This document shows positions 7,578-17,148 of a DNA stretch of 64,000 bases, piece after piece (position 1 is the first letter of the stretch; each line of letters begins with the position of its first letter). A program made the translations under genes and the position numbers. Below the pieces are notes generated by a model. The model saw nothing but the letters and a program-made list of their open reading frames with translations. It was not told where the DNA came from and searched no databases. Source of the stretch: Virgibacillus salarius (GTDB lineage: Bacteria > Bacillota > Bacilli > Bacillales > Amphibacillaceae); assembly GCF_039521925.1 (NCBI RefSeq), contig NZ_BAAACY010000110.1:9642-73641 (forward strand), written 5' to 3'.

Positions 7578-9080
7578 TTACTTTCCAAATTGCGGAATAG
7601 GATGATCCTTTAAAGCAACATGGATAATTTGTGTTTCCGTATAGAATTCAAAGGCATAATGTCCACCTTCACGACCAATTCCACTGTGCTTTGATCCTCC
7701 AAATGGTGTTCTTAAATCACGTACATTCTGTGAATTCACCCATAACATACCAGAATCAATCGCTTGAGCAACACGATGCCCCCGTTGTATATCCTGTGTC
7801 CAAACGTAACCAGCTAAGCCGTAGCGAACATCGTTAGCTAAGTCAATAACTTCTTGTTCATCTGTAAATGTCATTGCAGCAATAACTGGTCCAAATATTT
7901 CTTCCTGTATCACACGCATTTGATTAGTTGCATTCAGAATAAGGGTTGGCGCAACGTAATTACCTTTGCTGTCTGGAACATTTCCACTAATTACTTCGCA
8001 TCCTTCTTTTTTAGCAATTTCAAGATAATTCCTGACATTAGCATAATGATTTTTATGAATAAGTGGACCAACCTGTGTATCTGCTTCTAACGGATCTCCT
8101 ACTTTTATCTTGTTTATACGTTGTTTTAACTTATGAATAAACTCATCAGCTATATGTTCATGCACATACAAGCGCGAATTCGCCGTACAGCGCTCTCCAT
8201 TAAACGAGAATATCCCCCATGTACATGCATCAAGTGCACGTTCAACATCAGCATCGTCAAAAACAATAATTGGTGATTTTCCACCTAACTCCATAGAAAA
8301 GCTCTTCAAAGCGTCCGCACCATTTTTTAAGATTTCTGAGCCAGTAGTCGTCTCTCCAGTAAATGAAATCAACTCAACATCGGGATGTGCTACAAGGGAA
8401 GCACCTGCTGTTTCTCCATAGCCGTGAACTACATTAAATACGCCTTTAGGAAGTCCTGCCTTGTCTATGATTTCTGCCAATCGATTAGCAGTCAATGGAG
8501 ACCACTCCGCCGGCTTTAAGATAACGGTATTCCCAGTAGCCAATGCTGGTGCTATTTTCCATGTTTCTAACATAAATGGTGCATTCCATGGTGTAATTAA
8601 CCCAGCAATACCAATTGGTTTATGAATGGTATAATTTAAAAATTCATCATCCACTTGATATGCTTCTCCTACCATACGCGTAGAAACCATTTCAGCATAA
8701 AAACGGAAATTATAGGCTGCTCTACTCACCATTTTCTTGGTTTGACTTATTGGTAAACCAGTATCAAATGATTCTAGAGGGGCTATCTCTTCAATATGCT
8801 CATCAATAAGATCTGCAATTTTGTAGACATATGCAAGCCGATCTTTTACTTTTAAGTTGCCCCATTCTCCGTTAAAGGCAGCTCTTGCTGCCTGTACAGC
8901 TTTCTTAATATCAGCTTGATCACCTGATGCAACCTTGTTTATGGTTTCATTTGTATATGGACTTATATTTTCAAATGTGTGCTGACTTTCGGCTTCAACG
9001 AATTCTCCATTGATATAGAGCTTGATATCTTTTGTTTGCTGTTTCATTTTCAAATGCTGATCAGCTACTTGATTAGCCAT
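7578..9080 (-). CDS. hpaE: 5-carboxymethyl-2-hydroxymuconate semialdehyde dehydrogenase
   Basis: NAD-dependent aldehyde dehydrogenase oxidising the ring-cleavage semialdehyde to 5-carboxymethyl-2-hydroxymuconate. The 500-residue protein has the full ALDH set: Asn166 (ITPWNAPF), Lys189 (VILKPAEWSP), Glu264 (SMELGGKSP) and catalytic Cys298 (NGERCTANS), plus the C-terminal PFGGSKHSGIGREGG. ATG at 9080 with AAAGGAG upstream. It has its own upstream regulator box (9115-9125) in the gap after hpaC, so it may be transcribed both from hpaB and internally. Exact substrate is assigned by operon context. Confidence 0.92.
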   Translation of the reverse strand: MANQVADQHLKMKQQTKDIKLYINGEFVEAESQHTFENISPYTNETINKVASGDQADIKKAVQAARAAFNGEWGNLKVKDRLAYVYKIADLIDEHIEEIAPLESFDTGLPISQTKKMVSRAAYNFRFYAEMVSTRMVGEAYQVDDEFLNYTIHKPIGIAGLITPWNAPFMLETWKIAPALATGNTVILKPAEWSPLTANRLAEIIDKAGLPKGVFNVVHGYGETAGASLVAHPDVELISFTGETTTGSEILKNGADALKSFSMELGGKSPIIVFDDADVERALDACTWGIFSFNGERCTANSRLYVHEHIADEFIHKLKQRINKIKVGDPLEADTQVGPLIHKNHYANVRNYLEIAKKEGCEVISGNVPDSKGNYVAPTLILNATNQMRVIQEEIFGPVIAAMTFTDEQEVIDLANDVRYGLAGYVWTQDIQRGHRVAQAIDSGMLWVNSQNVRDLRTPFGGSKHSGIGREGGHYAFEFYTETQIIHVALKDHPIPQFGK

Positions 9081-9113
9081 GTGATTTCCACTCCTTTGAA
9101 TATAATATATTAA

Positions 9114-9125
9114 ATCATATATAAT
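9114..9125. promoter_or_regulatory. Candidate GntR operator upstream of hpaE
   Basis: ATCATATATAAT, identical to the boxes at the dctP and lysR/hpaB promoters. It lies between the hpaC stop and hpaE start. A clear -35 could not be picked. Confidence 0.55.
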
Positions 9126-9140
9126 AATTTCGATCGTTAA

Positions 9141-9614
9141 CTATACATATTCAACGGGTTCATGTTTTCCGTATTTTCCACCGAAGAATGTTAACGGATT
9201 TCCATCTGTTACATTCATATCGATCACTTTACCAATAAACAATGTATGATCTCCAACTTTTACGCTACGATCTAAATCACATACTATGGAGGCTAGAGCG
9301 TTTTGGATTACCGGAACTTGTTGTATATAATCAAATTCTATTTCCTCGTCAGCATTTGCTTGACCAGCAAAGTGCATGGAAATATCCTGCTGCTTATCAG
9401 ACAGAAAACTAACAGCAAATTTCTCAGACTGGTTTATTTTATTTAACATATTAGCTCGATTGTCAATGGAAACCGTTATCAATTGAGGATCTAGTGAAAC
9501 AGACATAAACGCATTCGCTGTCATGCCATGATGATTATCTCCCGATTTTGTTGTAATTACCGTAACTCCAGTGGCAAATCTCCCCATTGCATTACGAAAC
9601 TCTCTGTTTTCCAT
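9141..9614 (-). CDS. hpaC: 4-hydroxyphenylacetate 3-monooxygenase, flavin reductase component
   Basis: Supplies reduced flavin to HpaB using NAD(P)H. The 157-residue protein is a short-chain flavin reductase: FRNAMGRFATGVTVITT at the start, GMTANAFMSVSLDPQLI in the flavin-binding part, and the C-terminal HTLFIGKVIDM. ATG at 9614 has AAGGAGG upstream. It follows hpaB after about 350 bp rather than immediately, an unusually large gap for this pair. The pairing with hpaB gives the assignment. Confidence 0.9.
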   Translation of the reverse strand: MENREFRNAMGRFATGVTVITTKSGDNHHGMTANAFMSVSLDPQLITVSIDNRANMLNKINQSEKFAVSFLSDKQQDISMHFAGQANADEEIEFDYIQQVPVIQNALASIVCDLDRSVKVGDHTLFIGKVIDMNVTDGNPLTFFGGKYGKHEPVEYV

Positions 9615-9961
9615 GCTAATTCTCCTCCTTTATTGTAAGATGGAAACTGACTCTACGGAAATCATGGAAATTACTTAGAACATCTATCTTGGTAGTCTTA
9701 CTCATAACGCATTCGATTTTACTACCACCAACCATTGGCTATCACCGTTATATTGCAATATACCACTTGAGAACCTTATAGCTTCCTTCATGTGGCTGCC
9801 TGTTGGCTTAAGTAAATTACAATTTATAACTGTATTAGAGAAAGTAATTTTCATTTAATAATGAACACCGAGCCAATTTCTAGGCTCAATGTATTACCAT
9901 CAATTTTATTTGGCTTTTATAATAAAATATCGCTACATTTCTGATATAAAAAATGAAAATT
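9615..9961. other. Gap between hpaB and hpaC
   Basis: No gene seen. A short hairpin GAGCC/GGCTC occurs at 9870-9887. No recognised promoter. Confidence 0.4.
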
Positions 9962-11428
9962 TTATAATTTCACTTGCCCCATGTGCTGACTACTTAAAAA
10001 GTCCCGAACTTGGGCTTTATACACTTCTTTATCATATTTATCAAAATACGCCATGCCCATTTTAATTGGATCGCCAAAAAAGTAGTATTCATAATGCGTT
10101 TGGCGACTACCAAATGCACTCATTGTCAAATCCCAAGCTAAACGAAAAATCTGTACGCGCTCATAACCTTCAACGTTTTTTCCTTGCATAGCACGATGAA
10201 GAATTGGACCAATTTCTTCATTTTCGAAATCAGCATATGTTGGTATTCCCATCATGCCTGATGCCCCTAAAATCCTTAGTATTTCAGCCATTCTCGGATA
10301 AACACGAGGAAACCAATTTCTAGCAGCATCTAAAGCTTGGAAATTAGGTGTCATCATCCCCCACCTATCCAATTTAGCGCTATGCTCAGCTCGAAATAGA
10401 TGAGATTTCATTGTTTCTAAGGTAAGCATGATTTCTGTGCCTTTATCTTTTACGTGCTGGAATCCATCAATGCCAATCGAATCCATTAGTGTAAGAACAA
10501 CCCCAAGCAGGAATTCAGTTTTAGCGATATCCTTGACAATCACTTGATGTGTCATATGCACAACTGCATTCGTCTCAGAAAATGCCCGATTACATATGGA
10601 TGAATTTTCTAAAACGAAGATTCGGTCCCACGGTACAAGTACATGATCAAATGCGACAATGGTATCCCCTTCTTCAAATTTAGAACTGAGTGGATGATCA
10701 TATTGATTCTTTCCATAGTCAAACGACTCACGACTCAAATACTTTAGTCCTGGTGTGTTATTCGGAATTGCAAAAGCTAACGAATAAGGATCGTCTAATT
10801 CACCTGATTTTTTAACTGTAGATGGAAATACTAGAATTTCATCCGTAATACCACCTTGCGTTGCTAAAAGGCGAATCCCATCAACTACGACACCTTCATC
10901 ATTTTTTTCTACTACATGAAGAGCGACATTTGCATCTTTCTGCTCAGCCTGAATCTTTGCACGATTCACCTGTGGGTGAATTAATGTATGGGTCAAACTA
11001 ATGTCTTTTTCCCTTGCAAAAGTAGCAAAGTTCCTTGCGTTTTCAGCAAACATTGGGTCACCCTCGGCATAGAATTCACTTGCTGCTCCCATTGCCATAA
11101 CATCAGCATTTAAATAATCAGGAGATCTTCCCATTAACCCTTTCGTAAAACTTTGCCATTCCATAATTGCCTCACGTCGCTCGATTAGTTCATCAATGGT
11201 GGTTGGTACCATAAATGTCTTCCCTACTTGGTCTCCTGTAGTAGGAGAAGTGTAAAGCATTTTTTTTGGTTTTTCATATTGAATATCATATAGTCTTGCC
11301 ATGGACTGAACTGCATTTTTAAATACCGGATGCTCTGTTACATCTTCAACACGTTCTCCATGAATATACACATTATTATTCGCTTGCTTTAAACGATCGA
11401 TATATTGTTTTCCTGATTTTGCTGGCAT
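9962..11428 (-). CDS. hpaB: 4-hydroxyphenylacetate 3-monooxygenase, oxygenase component
   Basis: FADH2-dependent hydroxylase converting 4-hydroxyphenylacetate to 3,4-dihydroxyphenylacetate, the first pathway step. 488 residues, the usual size. Residues matching those known in Thermus HpaB for substrate and peroxyflavin binding are visible: Arg101 and Tyr105 in MGRSPDYLNAD and His151 in LIHPQVNRAK. C-terminal part has MMGIPTYADFENEEIGP and GMAYFDKYDKE. ATG at 11428 with AGGAGG. It diverges from the LysR gene, with a 245-bp control region between them. Other group D phenol hydroxylases look alike, but the complete downstream pathway supports this substrate. Confidence 0.94.
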   Translation of the reverse strand: MPAKSGKQYIDRLKQANNNVYIHGERVEDVTEHPVFKNAVQSMARLYDIQYEKPKKMLYTSPTTGDQVGKTFMVPTTIDELIERREAIMEWQSFTKGLMGRSPDYLNADVMAMGAASEFYAEGDPMFAENARNFATFAREKDISLTHTLIHPQVNRAKIQAEQKDANVALHVVEKNDEGVVVDGIRLLATQGGITDEILVFPSTVKKSGELDDPYSLAFAIPNNTPGLKYLSRESFDYGKNQYDHPLSSKFEEGDTIVAFDHVLVPWDRIFVLENSSICNRAFSETNAVVHMTHQVIVKDIAKTEFLLGVVLTLMDSIGIDGFQHVKDKGTEIMLTLETMKSHLFRAEHSAKLDRWGMMTPNFQALDAARNWFPRVYPRMAEILRILGASGMMGIPTYADFENEEIGPILHRAMQGKNVEGYERVQIFRLAWDLTMSAFGSRQTHYEYYFFGDPIKMGMAYFDKYDKEVYKAQVRDFLSSQHMGQVKL

Positions 11429-11599
11429 ATACTTTCCTCCTATACTTTATTGTTGTAAGCGGTATCATTTCGGTCCAATGCACAAACTTTTTTTCTGAAT
11501 AATACCTTTAATTAGAATAATAGCACGATTATTTCTATATTAATAATATCTATTTCATTAGTAATCTATATATATAATATATATTTGTTTTAAAAGATA

Positions 11600-11628
11600 T
11601 TGTTTTTGTACATCAAATCATATATAAT
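11600..11628 (+). promoter_or_regulatory. lysR promoter with candidate operator in the hpaB/lysR divergent region
   Basis: Plus strand TTGTTT (11600-11605), 17 bases, TATAAT (11623-11628). The shared box ATCATATATAAT overlaps the -10. The same site could also control leftward hpaB transcription. A long TATA-rich tract lies nearby (11565-11590). Confidence 0.6.
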
Positions 11629-11673
11629 CCAATGAAAGTAAGCGTTACCAACTAAAAAAGGATGAATAGCTCA

Positions 11674-12579
11674 ATGGAAATAAGACATTTACGGTATTTT
11701 CAAGCTATAGCTAATGAAGGGCAAATTACCCGAGCAGCTAATAAATTACATATGGCCCAGCCACCACTAAGTCAAAGCTTGAAGTCATTAGAAGAAGAAC
11801 TAGGAGTTAAATTATTGGAACGTAACGGGCGTAAAATGGAATTAACAGATGCAGGAACAGTACTCTATAATAAAATTAACGAATTGTTCGATACATTAGA
11901 AGAAACAATTACAGAGGTAAAAGAAACTGGGACGGGTACGAAGGGAAGTATTTCGCTCGGTTGTGTGAAAACTTGCTTCTCTCACATACCAAGGCAAATA
12001 AAGCTATTTCAGGAAAAATACCCTCACGTACACTTTTATTTAAAAGAAGGAGATTCCTATTCGCTTGCTGAACAACTAAGTAATCGAGATATTGACATTG
12101 CCATTATTCGTTTACCATTAGAGATGCAAGCCTTTAATTCCCTTTCCCTTCCGGATGAAAAATATATCGTAGTAATGCCAGAACAATGGTGCGAATCTTC
12201 CATGATAGCTACTACAATGAGACAACTAAGCACATTTCCATTGTTACTATTACACAGAATTAGCGGCATTGGACAATATGAATTAATCCTTGATCAATTT
12301 GAAAGTTTTAATCTACACCCTAAAATAGTCTGTGAATGTCCAGATGTAGACATGATTCTCCAACTTGTTAGTGAGGAGGTTGGAGCAACAATTGTTCCTG
12401 AGTCGACACTATCTGGACATCAATTACGTGGGCTAAAAACATTAACAATAGAAGATAATACAATCATTTCTCAGTCATCTCTTATTTGGTTAAAGGACCG
12501 TTACCTTTCTAAAAGTACAAGGCGATTTATTGAATTATTTCAATCCGAAAAGCTTGAGAAAGAAACTATCTTCGAATGA
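11674..12579 (+). CDS. LysR-family transcriptional regulator
   Basis: Typical LTTR, about 301 residues: winged-helix DNA-binding domain at 1-62 (MEIRHLRYFQAIANEGQITRA, AQPPLSQSLKSLEEELG, LLERNGRKMELTDAG), linker helix, then a type 2 periplasmic-binding-like effector domain. The ATG at 11674 is ten bases after AAAAAGGA; an ATG twelve bases earlier overlaps that site. Divergent from hpaB, so a likely activator of hpaB sensing the aromatic substrate or product. Effector is not predictable. A second layer above the GntR regulator. Confidence 0.87.
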   Translation: MEIRHLRYFQAIANEGQITRAANKLHMAQPPLSQSLKSLEEELGVKLLERNGRKMELTDAGTVLYNKINELFDTLEETITEVKETGTGTKGSISLGCVKTCFSHIPRQIKLFQEKYPHVHFYLKEGDSYSLAEQLSNRDIDIAIIRLPLEMQAFNSLSLPDEKYIVVMPEQWCESSMIATTMRQLSTFPLLLLHRISGIGQYELILDQFESFNLHPKIVCECPDVDMILQLVSEEVGATIVPESTLSGHQLRGLKTLTIEDNTIISQSSLIWLKDRYLSKSTRRFIELFQSEKLEKETIFE

Positions 12580-12620
12580 CCGATTGGATGATACGCATAA
12601 GATTTGTCAGTTTCAACCAT

Positions 12621-13244
12621 TTAAATCATTCCTCCAGGATGAATCGCATACATTTTACCATCTAATGCAAAGGAAGCTTTACCTGTTTCTTCTGATACAA
12701 CAAGTACAACTGCGTCACTAATTTCAGATAATCCTAATGCAGCCCTATGTCGTGTTCCCATTTTTTTATCACCTGCTACCTGTTGAGAGAGAGGAAGAAC
12801 ATTTCCCGCAGAGATTATGGTATTCCCTTTAATTAGGACAGCGCCATCATGAAGTGGGCTTCCAGGGTAAAATATGGATTCCAATAAGGCATAACTAAGA
12901 TTTGCACCAACTGGAATCCCAGAATGTAGGAATGTTTCCAACATATCATTTCGTTCAACAACCATGAGTGCCCCGTGTTTACGCTCGGAAAAATGTTGTA
13001 TGGCTGTTGATAAGGCTTGATAGCGATCAGTGTATGAGGATAAGTATGAATTTAAATAATACGAAGCAGCTGTCTTTTGTAAATCATGAAACGTATGATG
13101 GATATGCTCAAACTCATTTAATATACAGCAGTCTTTTCTTTCAATTGTATCAAGCACATGATTAATATCAGATGTAATTTGTGTTAAATATTTGCTTAAA
13201 TGGTTCTGCATTTCATCAGATAGCCCTAGATTAACATTATCCAT
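12621..13244 (-). CDS. cdaS: Diadenylate cyclase of the sporulation type (CdaS/YojJ-like)
   Basis: Makes c-di-AMP from two ATP. 207 residues: two N-terminal helices (residues 1-80) that in CdaS are autoinhibitory, then a DAC domain with both catalytic motifs, DGA in GSPLHDGAVLI and RHR in MGTRHRAALGLS. No transmembrane segment, unlike CdaA, and no C-terminal HhH as in DisA. ATG at 13244 is six bases after AGAGGTG. Known in B. subtilis to be forespore-specific, so it supports a spore-forming host. No promoter assigned. Confidence 0.88.
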   Translation of the reverse strand: MDNVNLGLSDEMQNHLSKYLTQITSDINHVLDTIERKDCCILNEFEHIHHTFHDLQKTAASYYLNSYLSSYTDRYQALSTAIQHFSERKHGALMVVERNDMLETFLHSGIPVGANLSYALLESIFYPGSPLHDGAVLIKGNTIISAGNVLPLSQQVAGDKKMGTRHRAALGLSEISDAVVLVVSEETGKASFALDGKMYAIHPGGMI

Positions 13245-13348
13245 TTTACACACCTCTATCTTTTTTATCGGTTCTACTTACTTTTTCCCTTTAAAAGAAA
13301 GGTATACGGACATCTATTGTTTTATATTATTTATTGAAGTATATATCG

Positions 13349-13813
13349 TTAATTAACATCCCCAAGATAAACGGGAGGCTTTACTTCAGCCATATATTCA
13401 ATTAAATAGGGACGAAGTGCTTTTGGATATAGCCGATAGTTCTCAATGCTTGAAATAGGTAGCCAAGCTACATCAATTTGACCATCATCAGGAAGAACGC
13501 CATTCATTACTTGGCTTCTATCTCCCTCTAAACTAGCAATAAACATATATTCGATTTGATGCGTATCCCCATCATATGTGCCATGTTCATGATTTTTTCC
13601 GATATATTCACGTATGCACAATAATTCACCAATTTCTACAACTGCACTTATCTCTTCTAATACTTCTCTTTTTAAGGCCTGATGTAAATTTTCACCTTTA
13701 TTTTGCCCACCTCCAGGCAACAAATAATAATAGCCATCTCTATCTTGCTTCATTATTGTTAAAATTTCACCCTCATGAATAATAATTGCTTTGGCAGAAT
13801 TTCTAATCCCCAT
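13349..13813 (-). CDS. NUDIX hydrolase
   Basis: Pyrophosphohydrolase acting on a nucleoside diphosphate linked to another group. 154 residues. The Nudix box is at about residues 33-55: GGGQNKGE then ALKREVLEEIS; the core R-E-x-x-E-E is intact, but the usual Gly after it is Ser. ATG at 13813 with AGGAGG. Stands alone, so the substrate is unknown. Confidence 0.85.
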   Translation of the reverse strand: MGIRNSAKAIIIHEGEILTIMKQDRDGYYYLLPGGGQNKGENLHQALKREVLEEISAVVEIGELLCIREYIGKNHEHGTYDGDTHQIEYMFIASLEGDRSQVMNGVLPDDGQIDVAWLPISSIENYRLYPKALRPYLIEYMAEVKPPVYLGDVN

Positions 13814-14033
13814 AACTTTCCCTCCTACGCTTTTTTACGCTTGTATTCTCATGTGCAAAGTTATTGATTAATTAACTTAGAGTAATGAATCGTTTATCAT
13901 TACATATAAAATTAATCTAATTAAACCTAGATGAATAATTAGTCTTTTTATACTTTTCAAAACTGTCTGTAACGTAAGGCAGTGTATTATTCATGCGGAA
14001 AAATTACTCATCCTCTATGCTAATCTATTAATA

Positions 14034-14062
14034 AGGGAGCTCTATTTCTTAACATAGACTCC
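14034..14062 (-). terminator. Terminator-like hairpin after plsC
   Basis: GGGAGTCTAT/ATAGAGCTCCC stem read on the minus strand just after the plsC-like stop, followed by TTATT. Weak T-run. Confidence 0.5.
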
Positions 14063-14074
14063 CTCTTGTTGAGA

Positions 14075-14668
14075 TCACTTTGACTGGAGCTTCTGCTGGA
14101 GCAGACGTAATTCCTGATTTAGTTCAGCTAACATAACTTCCATTCCCTCTTTTTTAGTCAAATCTGTTGACAGATAAATTGGTTTGCCATATATAATTTT
14201 CGGTTTCACACGCGTCAACAGATCTTTAAAATTATTTGGCCCACTATAAGCCACCGGAATAATTGGAACATTCGCATGTCCTGCAATCGTAACTGCACCT
14301 CTTTTTAAAGGAACTTCCTCACTCGTTCTCGTACCACTTGGAAAAATCCCCACAACCTTTCCCTCAGATAGTAAACGTCTGGGAATTTTAATGGTACTCG
14401 GACCAGGATTTTCTCTATCAACTGGAAATGCGTGGAGCCCCTCCATCAACCATTTTAAAAATCGAGTTTGAAAGAGCTCTTTTTTTGCCATATAATGGAT
14501 TTTTGTTGGCAGAACAGATACTCCGAGCCATAATATATCAACCCAACCTGTATGCGTACAAGCTATAACATAGCCACCTGATGTCGGTACATTTTGCTTT
14601 TCGTATACACTCAATCTTCCAAACAAACGTAATATTATTTTTAAAGCATGTGCTGCGAAATAATACAT
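14075..14668 (-). CDS. plsC: 1-acyl-sn-glycerol-3-phosphate acyltransferase (PlsC family)
   Basis: Acylates lysophosphatidic acid to phosphatidic acid at the membrane. 197 residues. Acyltransferase motif I is HTGWVD (H-x4-D), the glycerol-phosphate-binding motif is FPSGTRT, with Ser replacing the usual Glu, and the last motif is PIIPVAYSG. One N-terminal hydrophobic helix. ATG at 14668 is nine bases from AAGGGG; a GTG 18 bases earlier is possible. Divergent from a TetR regulator about 300 bp away. The Glu-to-Ser change might mean a different acyl acceptor. Confidence 0.85.
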   Translation of the reverse strand: MYYFAAHALKIILRLFGRLSVYEKQNVPTSGGYVIACTHTGWVDILWLGVSVLPTKIHYMAKKELFQTRFLKWLMEGLHAFPVDRENPGPSTIKIPRRLLSEGKVVGIFPSGTRTSEEVPLKRGAVTIAGHANVPIIPVAYSGPNNFKDLLTRVKPKIIYGKPIYLSTDLTKKEGMEVMLAELNQELRLLQQKLQSK

Positions 14669-14964
14669 ATCCTGAAACCCCTTCACTTTATAAATAGATT
14701 GATTTATTCTTACGACTTCATTCTAACATAAAGTATTAATACCTGATACTAATATTGTATAAAGCTCAACAATTTTTTTAAGCTTCTCTCAATAATATTC
14801 GTTCTCATTGCTAAGAAGATAGTAATCGGTTACGATAATCTTATGCTGCATAAGGTATAGCTAATATTATCCTTCCATTATTTGCAGTTGAACGACGCTG
14901 GTTCTTACAGGAATGGAGCAAAATTATCTTTTTCTTCCTGTGAGAGCGGAATAAAGGTGATAAG

Positions 14965-15858
14965 ATGAATGAAAGAAAGCGACAAGTTTTAGTTACTGCA
15001 CAACAACTTTTCATCGAGAAAGGGTTCTCTGCTACTTCCATACAAGATATTTTAGAGGAATCAAACATTTCAAAGGGAACATTTTATAACTATTTTTCCT
15101 CGAAGAATGAATGTCTAATAGCAATATTAGAATATGTTAATGAGGAGACATTTGTTAGGCGAAGAGAAATTCTTATTGGACAAAACCTTTCTGATAAAAA
15201 AGTTCTTGCAGAACAAATAGCAATTCGTATGCACATTAATCGCGAACAGAATCTATTTCTTCTGTTTGAAGCTATTTTCCATTCCGGTGACGATGAACTA
15301 AGAGATTTTGTCAAAAAAAATCATTTAGCCGAATTATTTTGGCTAAGAGATAGACTAATTGATGTATATGGCAAAGCATCTGCTCCCTATGCACTTGATT
15401 GTGCAGTCCTTCTACTTGGCATGATGCAACATATTATTCATATTTGGACTGCCTCATCAAAGAATTTAAGTGATATTACTGAGCTTGTAGCCTATGTGAT
15501 TAGAAGAATAGATGCGATTGTACCACAATTGATACATTCAAAAGACCTGCTTTTAGATGACGATGTACGAAGCACATTAGCGAGAAACATAGGTGATAAG
15601 AAAGGATCCAAAGACCAACTTTTAACTCAATTAAATGGCTTCCACCAAAAACTTGATACGAATACTACATCAAGCGGTCTGGAGTACTTGCTATTTCTAC
15701 TTGAAGAATTAAAAAAAGATGATCCTAGATATTTCCTGATCGAGACAATTTCGCACTCATTTAAAGAAGTATTTAAAACAACGCCCCATGAAGTAGAGGC
15801 CAGAGAAATAGCCTTCAAGCTATGGAATTTTGTAGATTCTACAAACACAAAAGAATAA
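14965..15858 (+). CDS. TetR-family transcriptional regulator
   Basis: Residues 1-50 form the TetR helix-turn-helix (VLVTAQQLFIEKGFSATSI, SNISKGTFYNYFSSKNECL). The protein is 297 residues, longer than the usual 190-220; the extra C-terminal part (about 200-297) is helical and charged with no recognised domain. ATG has AAAGGTG upstream. Divergent from plsC, which may be its target; this is positional inference only. A strong terminator follows. Confidence 0.85.
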   Translation: MNERKRQVLVTAQQLFIEKGFSATSIQDILEESNISKGTFYNYFSSKNECLIAILEYVNEETFVRRREILIGQNLSDKKVLAEQIAIRMHINREQNLFLLFEAIFHSGDDELRDFVKKNHLAELFWLRDRLIDVYGKASAPYALDCAVLLLGMMQHIIHIWTASSKNLSDITELVAYVIRRIDAIVPQLIHSKDLLLDDDVRSTLARNIGDKKGSKDQLLTQLNGFHQKLDTNTTSSGLEYLLFLLEELKKDDPRYFLIETISHSFKEVFKTTPHEVEAREIAFKLWNFVDSTNTKE

Positions 15859-15872
15859 GATGATCTGTAACT

Positions 15873-15913
15873 AGGAGCAAGCTCGATAGATTGAGATTGC
15901 TCCTTTTTGTTTT
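15873..15913 (+). terminator. Rho-independent terminator of the tetR gene
   Basis: Stem GGAGCAA/TTGCTCC (15874-15880 and 15897-15903) with an inner CTC/GAG pairing, followed by TTTTTGTTTT. Confidence 0.85.
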
Positions 15914-16099
15914 CTAAATATAGATTATCCAATTCAGACTGCCTTTTCACGTTTGACTTTCACATGTTCTCTATACTTTCTCATAAAATAAAACAATTGA
16001 AATAATTAATTCTACTACTAAACAGAACATATATTTTGTTGTACAATGTAATAGTCTTTTTTTCTATAATCTCGTATAGGATGGAGGGAGTACTACTAA

Positions 16100-16726
16100 A
16101 TGAATGGTACAGCACATGCAACAATTGGAGCAGCAACAGGATTTATTATAGCAAACAACCTTCAATCTACTCCTTCTCAAACACTTTTACTAATCGGGAT
16201 CGGTACCGTATCAGGTTTACTTCCTGATCTTGATATCGATGGTAAATTAAGAGGAAAGATAACCTTATCTCATAAGATGTTTCGAGCGGTTGCACAATTA
16301 ATTGGTGTTTTGCTTATTTGCTATAGTTTCTATGAAGGAGCAAATAATGAAAGGTACATTGGGATGGGAATCGGTTTAGCACTGTTGGCATTATCTTCAT
16401 CGATCAAGCAAAAGCATATGCTAACCATTACCGGGATTGGTATACTAGCGGGTGGACTATCCTTACAGGAAATGTGGTTACTATTGCTAGGAATCTATAT
16501 TCTTATTGCTTCCTTTGTAGCACACCGTACATATACGCATTCTATCTTGGGGGTTATTTTCTTTGGGTTTATTGCTGCTAACCTAGAATCCTCACTTGCT
16601 GTTGACGGCGTTTACTATACCTGCCTCATTGGGTATATTAGCCACTTAGTTGGAGATAGCAAGTTCCTCCCGTTTAACAAACGAGGCATTAAGCTTTTTC
16701 TACCAATTTGGTCCAAGGACATGTAA
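16100..16726 (+). CDS. YdjM-like membrane-bound metal-dependent hydrolase family (DUF457)
   Basis: Integral membrane protein of 208 residues with about five hydrophobic segments. Family marks: N-terminal MNGTAHATIGAATGF, the acidic LLPDLDID, a His in RTYTHSILG and SHLVGDSKFLPFNKRG near the end, which together look like a metal site in the membrane. ATG with GGAGGGAG upstream. Molecular role is unknown in the family; E. coli YdjM is LexA-controlled. No LexA box was identified here. Confidence 0.85.
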   Translation: MNGTAHATIGAATGFIIANNLQSTPSQTLLLIGIGTVSGLLPDLDIDGKLRGKITLSHKMFRAVAQLIGVLLICYSFYEGANNERYIGMGIGLALLALSSSIKQKHMLTITGIGILAGGLSLQEMWLLLLGIYILIASFVAHRTYTHSILGVIFFGFIAANLESSLAVDGVYYTCLIGYISHLVGDSKFLPFNKRGIKLFLPIWSKDM

Positions 16727-17090
16727 GTAAGTTAGGAGTTAGTGATAGCATTTTCTCCAAATGCCACTAACCTCTTGCTCTTCATCCCATGAAGTTCAGA
16801 TTCAGTCGTAACTAGGTACGGTTGCTTCAAACCAACCTATGTATCTTCTACCAGTTCTCTATTAATATAGTGTTCCCACATGCTTCCATATGCTTTGTTT
16901 TCCCTCATGTCCCTTCTTGTTGATGGAAAATTAGATCAACAAATAATTGCTACTATACTTTTTTCAACTCAGTCAGTTTTCAGTTGTTTCCAAATAGAAT
17001 TGCACTAAAGCTCCCATAAATTAGATTTAATGCCGCATGGCCATCTCTTCAGCCTTCTTTTTTGCTTTAAATTACGAAGAAATAGTATTT
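16727..17090. other. Gap after ydjM-like gene, with a hairpin at its start
   Basis: A hairpin at 16738-16771 (GTTAGTG/CACTAAC with inner GCATTT/AAATGC) probably ends the ydjM-like transcript. The rest shows no gene or known repeat. Confidence 0.5.
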
Positions 17091-17120
17091 GTCTTCATCA
17101 TCGTGTACGATGATGAAGAC
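17091..17120. repeat. Perfect 13-bp inverted repeat upstream of the beta-helix gene
   Basis: GTCTTCATCATCG, four-base loop TGTA, then CGATGATGAAGAC. It ends 28 bases before the next ATG, with TTATTTTTA between. It could be an operator, or a leader hairpin with a weak T-run. Confidence 0.75.
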
Positions 17121-17148
17121 ATAATTATTTTTATTACGGAGTGATTAC

